Assembly: GCA_030154185.1 (NCBI GenBank)
Contig: JASKKK010000018.1
Span: forward strand, 1 to 46,037
Direction of reading: 5' to 3'
Origin: Desulfuromonadales bacterium
GTDB taxonomy: Bacteria > Desulfobacterota > Desulfuromonadia > Desulfuromonadales > Syntrophotaleaceae
Length of the DNA: 46,037 nucleotides
This document shows positions 42,692 to 46,037 of this stretch, one piece after another. The notes beneath the pieces are model-generated. The model made no database searches and had not been told where the DNA came from. It saw only the letters and a program-made list of their open reading frames with translations. Positions within the stretch are counted from its first letter, which is position 1, and every line of letters starts with the position of its first letter. The translations under genes were made by a program, and so were the position numbers.

Positions 42692-45600
42692 CTACGGGAT
42701 ACTTTCTTCTTGTTCGACCGTAAGCAGACGCTCCCTCCAAAAACCTTCCAACTCTTCCGGCGGAACCGGTCGGCTGAAAAGAAATCCCTGCGCCACTGTG
42801 CAGCCCCTGGATCTGAGGAATTCCATCTGGTCTTCCGTTTCCACGCCTTCCGCAATCACCTCCAGATGCATCGTTTGCGCGAGCGCTATAATCGATGAGG
42901 CAATTTTTGCACTTTGCTCATTCGAACAGACCTCCTTGACAAAGGACCGGTCAATCTTGAGGTGACTGATTGGAAAATTCTGCAGATAACTTAAGGATGA
43001 ATAACCGGTCCCAAAATCGTCGATGGCCAGTCTGATGCCGCGATTCTTGAGTTCGGCAAGCGTATGTATGGCCTCTTCCACGTTTTCGATAATGGCGCTT
43101 TCGGTTATCTCCATTTCGAGAAGGCAGGGATCGATTCCGGTTTCCTGCAGGATTTTATCAACCTTCTGAATGAAGTTCGACTCTCCAAATTGGCGTGCCG
43201 AAATATTAACCGAAACTTTGGCCGGAAAACTTTCTTGCCCGGTCCATTTCTTTATGGTTTTACATGCTTCCCGCAGGACCCAATCGTCCAGCGGGAAAAT
43301 AAGGCCGGTCTCTTCGGCCAGAGGGATAAAATCCGATGGCGGAATCATCCCCATGGTCGGGTGTTGCCACCGTACCAATGCTTCTGCGCCGATCATCCTC
43401 AAAGAGCCAAGGTCGATCTGAGGTTGAAAATAGAGAATGAACTGTTCCTGTTTGAGCGCCTGCCGAAATGACCCTTCCAAAAAAAGCAATTCCTTGCTGC
43501 GGCGATTCATCTCCGGGCGGTAAAATTGGCAATTGTTTCGGCCATCCTCTTTGGCTCGATACATGGCGACTTCCGCTGACTTGACCATAGACTCAAAATC
43601 CTCGCCATCGTTTGGAAATATGCTGATGCCGATGCTCGCCGTCAGATAAATTTCGTTCCCTTCAACGGACAAGGGGTCCGAGAGTTTTTCCAGGATCTGC
43701 CGACCAGTCGTCGATACCGTTTTCAGGTCCTTTGCGTCCTCAAGGACAATCGCAAACTCGTCTCCACCGAACCTTGCAAGGGTGTCGGATTCTTTGATCC
43801 GGCTTTTCAGACGCTCTGCAATACGATAGAGAATATGATCGCCGAAATTGCGCCCTAGGGATTCGTTGATGGTTTTAAACCGATCAAGGTCCAGCAACAG
43901 CAGAACGACCTTCTCTTTCGAATTTTTAGCCTTATTGATGGCCTGCTGAAGACGGTCGCTGAAAAGAGAACGGTTGGGCAAATGCGTTAGTCGATCATAG
44001 TTATAGAGGAAATTCAAATAATGTTCTTTTTCCTCGAGGGTTTCTTTGGCATTTTTATGATCGGTAATGTCATCAAGGGTTTGTATTACAGCGATCAAGT
44101 TGTCGTCTTTGTCATAAATGGGAGCGGCGTGAAGGATAAGATATATTTTTTTCCCATTTAAAGTCAGCCAGCCTTCTGCCACCAGACCATCTCTTACCAG
44201 TGCGGAATTAGAGATATTTTCATAGAAACAATAGGGGTTATCTAAATTGTTATCTATGATGAGGTCGGCAAGACAAGGGCGTTTCCATTGGAAAAATGCC
44301 TGCCAATGCATATCGGTACCGACCAGCTTTTCGGAGTCGATTCCGGTCAATTTTTCGCAGGCCCGATTCCACACGACAACCCTGTGCTCAGCATCGAGAA
44401 CAAAGACAGCAACAGCGGCATTTTGTAAAAGATCTTCGGAAAACTGTTTTTGATCCTTAAGGGCATATTCTGCTTTCTTATGCTCGGTAATATCGACTAT
44501 CGTCCCCACAAGTCCAGCGAGGTTACCGTTTTGATCGCAGAAGGTGGCCTTGTAAAAAATCACCTCACGATAAGTACTGTCGCTCCTAAGAACCGAGGTT
44601 TCATAGGTCTGCGTTTCACCGGCTCCTCTGGAGAGAAGATCCGCATCGGCATCATGGTAGGTTTGAGCCAGGTTTTGAGGGGCTACTTCAAAAACCGACT
44701 TACCGACCAGAGCCTCTTTGGAATGACCGACAAAGGTTTCGAAAGCCTTATTGCAACCAAGATACTTGCCGTCCACATCTTTATAGAAAACGGGATTGGG
44801 CATAACGTCGATCAATATTTGCAGGAACCGTAATTGTTCGTTAAGTGCTTCCCGTTGTTGAGAAAGCTTGAACAGCATCTGGTTGAAAGTTTCTGCGAGG
44901 GTGCCGATTTCATCGGTAGTTTGAATTTGAATGGACTTTATCGATTCCGCAGAAGAATCCGCCGAAAGTTGGCGCGACAAGTCGGCAAGAGGCGCGGTGA
45001 GCCAGCGCATTACGAGCCAGGTGCTGGATGCCGAAACCAGCAACATGGCGAGGAGACTCAGAAAAAAGTTGCGATTCGCTTCGCGCACCGGCTCATAGGC
45101 CTCGACCATCGGGAAATTAGCGGCCAGAATCCAGTCGGTTGTTGGAAGACGTTTAAATGAGCTGAGGGCATGCAGCCCCCATGAGGTAACGGTCTCGCCG
45201 GTCCCTTCAAAGCCTTTCAGGGCGCGGTCGAACATTTTATTTGCACCGACGGGAACATCCTGTTGAAGAATCCGCTTTCGGTTTGGATGAACGATAAGCG
45301 TTCGCTGCTGATTGTAAAGATAAAGGTAGCCGTTTTCCCCAAGCCGGACTTCGGCGAGTTCTCCTAGAAAATTGTTATTCAGCAGGTCCACGTTTCCCAC
45401 TAAAAGGGCTGCGACCTCCCGGCCTCGCGTGAGGATGGGGGCAACGAACGTCACCACCGGGCGTTGTTTTTTCTCGGCGGAGAAGAAGGGTTGGGAAATC
45501 TGCGGCTTTTGGGTTTTGATGACGGCCCGTAAAGTTTTTTCAAAAGCACAGCCGGGAATGCATTGAAAAGGATATTCCCCGGTGGAAGCCACTTGCTTTA

Positions 45601-45919
45601 AGGATGGAGAAAACACGAAGAGACCGTCATCGAAAAGGGTCAGGTTGTGCCTGTGTTTCTCCAGAAATCTTTGGGCCACGCCCGGCTCCGAAATGTATTC
45701 GGAAGGAGCTGATTGAGCAATAGCCTGGAGTTGATCCCGGGTTGAGCAAACTTTCCTGTCGATTTCTCCTGCCAGAGCTGAAACCAGGGTGAAGTTCTGG
45801 CTGGCAATGGTATCTTCCAGTTCCTGCTTAAAATACCGGGAGAAAACCAATCCCGTCATCGACAGCAACAGGGCCGTAAGGAGGGTGGCTGCAACCGTCA
45901 TTTTTGACTTGAGACTCAA
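42692..45919 (-). CDS. Membrane sensor with Cache, HAMP, two PAS, GGDEF and EAL domains
   Basis: 1075 residues. An N-terminal helix is followed by a periplasmic dCache-like domain (about 35-280), a second helix (about 285-305, FFLSLLAMLLVSASSTWLV), HAMP (MRWLTAPLADLSRQL), PAS 1 (about 370-480, VMPNPVFYKDVDGKYLGCN) and PAS 2 (about 500-620, NAAVAVFVLDAEHRVVVWN). The GGDEF motif lies at 718-722 with Asp at the selectivity position (GRNFGDHIL), so an ordinary c-di-GMP cyclase. The EAL domain is intact: EAL at 846-848, NISARQF, EITES, DDFGTGYSSL, KIDRSF, AEGVET. The I-site is KESD, not RxxD. It probably makes and/or breaks c-di-GMP in response to an external ligand. The start (TTG 45919) is weakly supported; ATG 45901 is an alternative. 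Confidence 0.9.
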   Translation of the reverse strand: MSLKSKMTVAATLLTALLLSMTGLVFSRYFKQELEDTIASQNFTLVSALAGEIDRKVCSTRDQLQAIAQSAPSEYISEPGVAQRFLEKHRHNLTLFDDGLFVFSPSLKQVASTGEYPFQCIPGCAFEKTLRAVIKTQKPQISQPFFSAEKKQRPVVTFVAPILTRGREVAALLVGNVDLLNNNFLGELAEVRLGENGYLYLYNQQRTLIVHPNRKRILQQDVPVGANKMFDRALKGFEGTGETVTSWGLHALSSFKRLPTTDWILAANFPMVEAYEPVREANRNFFLSLLAMLLVSASSTWLVMRWLTAPLADLSRQLSADSSAESIKSIQIQTTDEIGTLAETFNQMLFKLSQQREALNEQLRFLQILIDVMPNPVFYKDVDGKYLGCNKAFETFVGHSKEALVGKSVFEVAPQNLAQTYHDADADLLSRGAGETQTYETSVLRSDSTYREVIFYKATFCDQNGNLAGLVGTIVDITEHKKAEYALKDQKQFSEDLLQNAAVAVFVLDAEHRVVVWNRACEKLTGIDSEKLVGTDMHWQAFFQWKRPCLADLIIDNNLDNPYCFYENISNSALVRDGLVAEGWLTLNGKKIYLILHAAPIYDKDDNLIAVIQTLDDITDHKNAKETLEEKEHYLNFLYNYDRLTHLPNRSLFSDRLQQAINKAKNSKEKVVLLLLDLDRFKTINESLGRNFGDHILYRIAERLKSRIKESDTLARFGGDEFAIVLEDAKDLKTVSTTGRQILEKLSDPLSVEGNEIYLTASIGISIFPNDGEDFESMVKSAEVAMYRAKEDGRNNCQFYRPEMNRRSKELLFLEGSFRQALKQEQFILYFQPQIDLGSLRMIGAEALVRWQHPTMGMIPPSDFIPLAEETGLIFPLDDWVLREACKTIKKWTGQESFPAKVSVNISARQFGESNFIQKVDKILQETGIDPCLLEMEITESAIIENVEEAIHTLAELKNRGIRLAIDDFGTGYSSLSYLQNFPISHLKIDRSFVKEVCSNEQSAKIASSIIALAQTMHLEVIAEGVETEDQMEFLRSRGCTVAQGFLFSRPVPPEELEGFWRERLLTVEQEESIP

Positions 45920-45956
45920 TGCCTTGGTGTGATTTTTCTATAGCGGCACCAGTTTT

Positions 45957-45994
45957 CTTGGACACTGATTTGGGGTAAAGTCCCCGTGTCCAAG
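45957..45994 (+). repeat. Hairpin overlapping the ribosome site of the IS gene
   Basis: CTTGGACAC (45957-45965) pairs with GTGTCCAAG (45986-45994), with an inner GGGG/CCCC pairing (45972-45975, 45982-45985). The right arm overlaps the AAGGAG ribosome site (45992-45997), so it could reduce translation, as seen in leaders of insertion sequences. Confidence 0.6.
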
Positions 45995-46004
45995 GAGAGA
46001 GAAT

Positions 46005-46037
46005 ATGACTACAAAGAACAAGAACGAAACCGTCAAA
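46005..46037 (+). CDS. Start of a probable transposase gene, truncated by the window
   Basis: ATG 46005 follows AAGGAG (45992-45997) and opens a frame MTTKNKNETVK that runs off the window. Only eleven codons are visible. The upstream hairpin with end-like sequence (GGCACCAGTTTTCTTGGACA) and a short basic N-terminus suggest an insertion sequence with its left end near 45940. The family cannot be named from this fragment. Confidence 0.4.
   Translation, partial: MTTKNKNETVK

Overview
The window looks like a chromosomal segment of a Desulfuromonadales bacterium of the Geobacter/Pelobacter (Syntrophotalea) type. The reasons are the gene set icd-mdh-korDABC-por (TCA cycle and ferredoxin-linked 2-oxoacid metabolism of a strict anaerobe), a GEMM-type riboswitch of the kind common in Geobacter, a Hypr-like GGDEF response regulator beside hisS, and moderately GC-rich coding sequence with many AAGGAGG-type ribosome sites. 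The species is an inference from gene content; no 16S rRNA or tRNA gene was seen.

Layout. 1-2.8 kb: a 7-bp tandem repeat, a doubtful small ORF and a ComEC-type DNA-uptake protein. 2.9-7.8 kb: a REC-GGDEF response regulator with its own promoter, then hisS and aspS separated by a repeat-rich, promoter-bearing gap. 7.9-19.7 kb: a LysM lipoprotein, icd-mdh, a small winged-helix regulator, pyruvate:ferredoxin oxidoreductase, purE, a decayed MFS transporter and korDABC. 19.7-25.1 kb: fbp, two small charged proteins, a CysZ/EI24 membrane protein, and a glnK-amtB-outer membrane protein operon on the minus strand. 25.5-31.9 kb: a Lon-like protease (minus), a DedA-PAP2 fusion and the agmatine-to-putrescine pair aguA-aguB. 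32-36 kb: a KtrA/TrkA-TrkH potassium uptake pair (minus) and an ArsP-type permease. 36.4-39.7 kb: an ATP-grasp ligase next to a CocE-type serine hydrolase. 39.7-46 kb: a gene-poor accessory stretch with a sigma-54-driven repeat lipoprotein, a riboswitch-controlled adenylate-forming enzyme, a large PAS-GGDEF-EAL sensor (minus), and the start of a probable insertion sequence.

The most interesting theme is cyclic-dinucleotide signalling. The response regulator at 2881-4278 has Ser instead of Asp/Asn at the position that sets substrate choice in GGDEF enzymes, as in the cGAMP-making Hypr enzymes of Geobacter. At 41015-41128 lies a GEMM-I riboswitch whose base at the specificity position reads as A, the cGAMP-type variant. 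Its 3' half doubles as the left arm of an intrinsic terminator, so it should be an ON switch for the downstream PaaK/CapK-like enzyme. A predicted cGAMP source and a predicted cGAMP-responsive gene therefore sit in one window, about 37 kb apart, together with a canonical GGDEF-EAL protein.

A second theme is small mobile repeats. A MITE-like element of about 157 bp occurs at 29773-29929 and, inverted and partly degraded, at 11668-11800. A fused-terminus footprint lies at 22490-22512. In one case the element's inverted repeat supplies the stop codon of the neighbouring gene.
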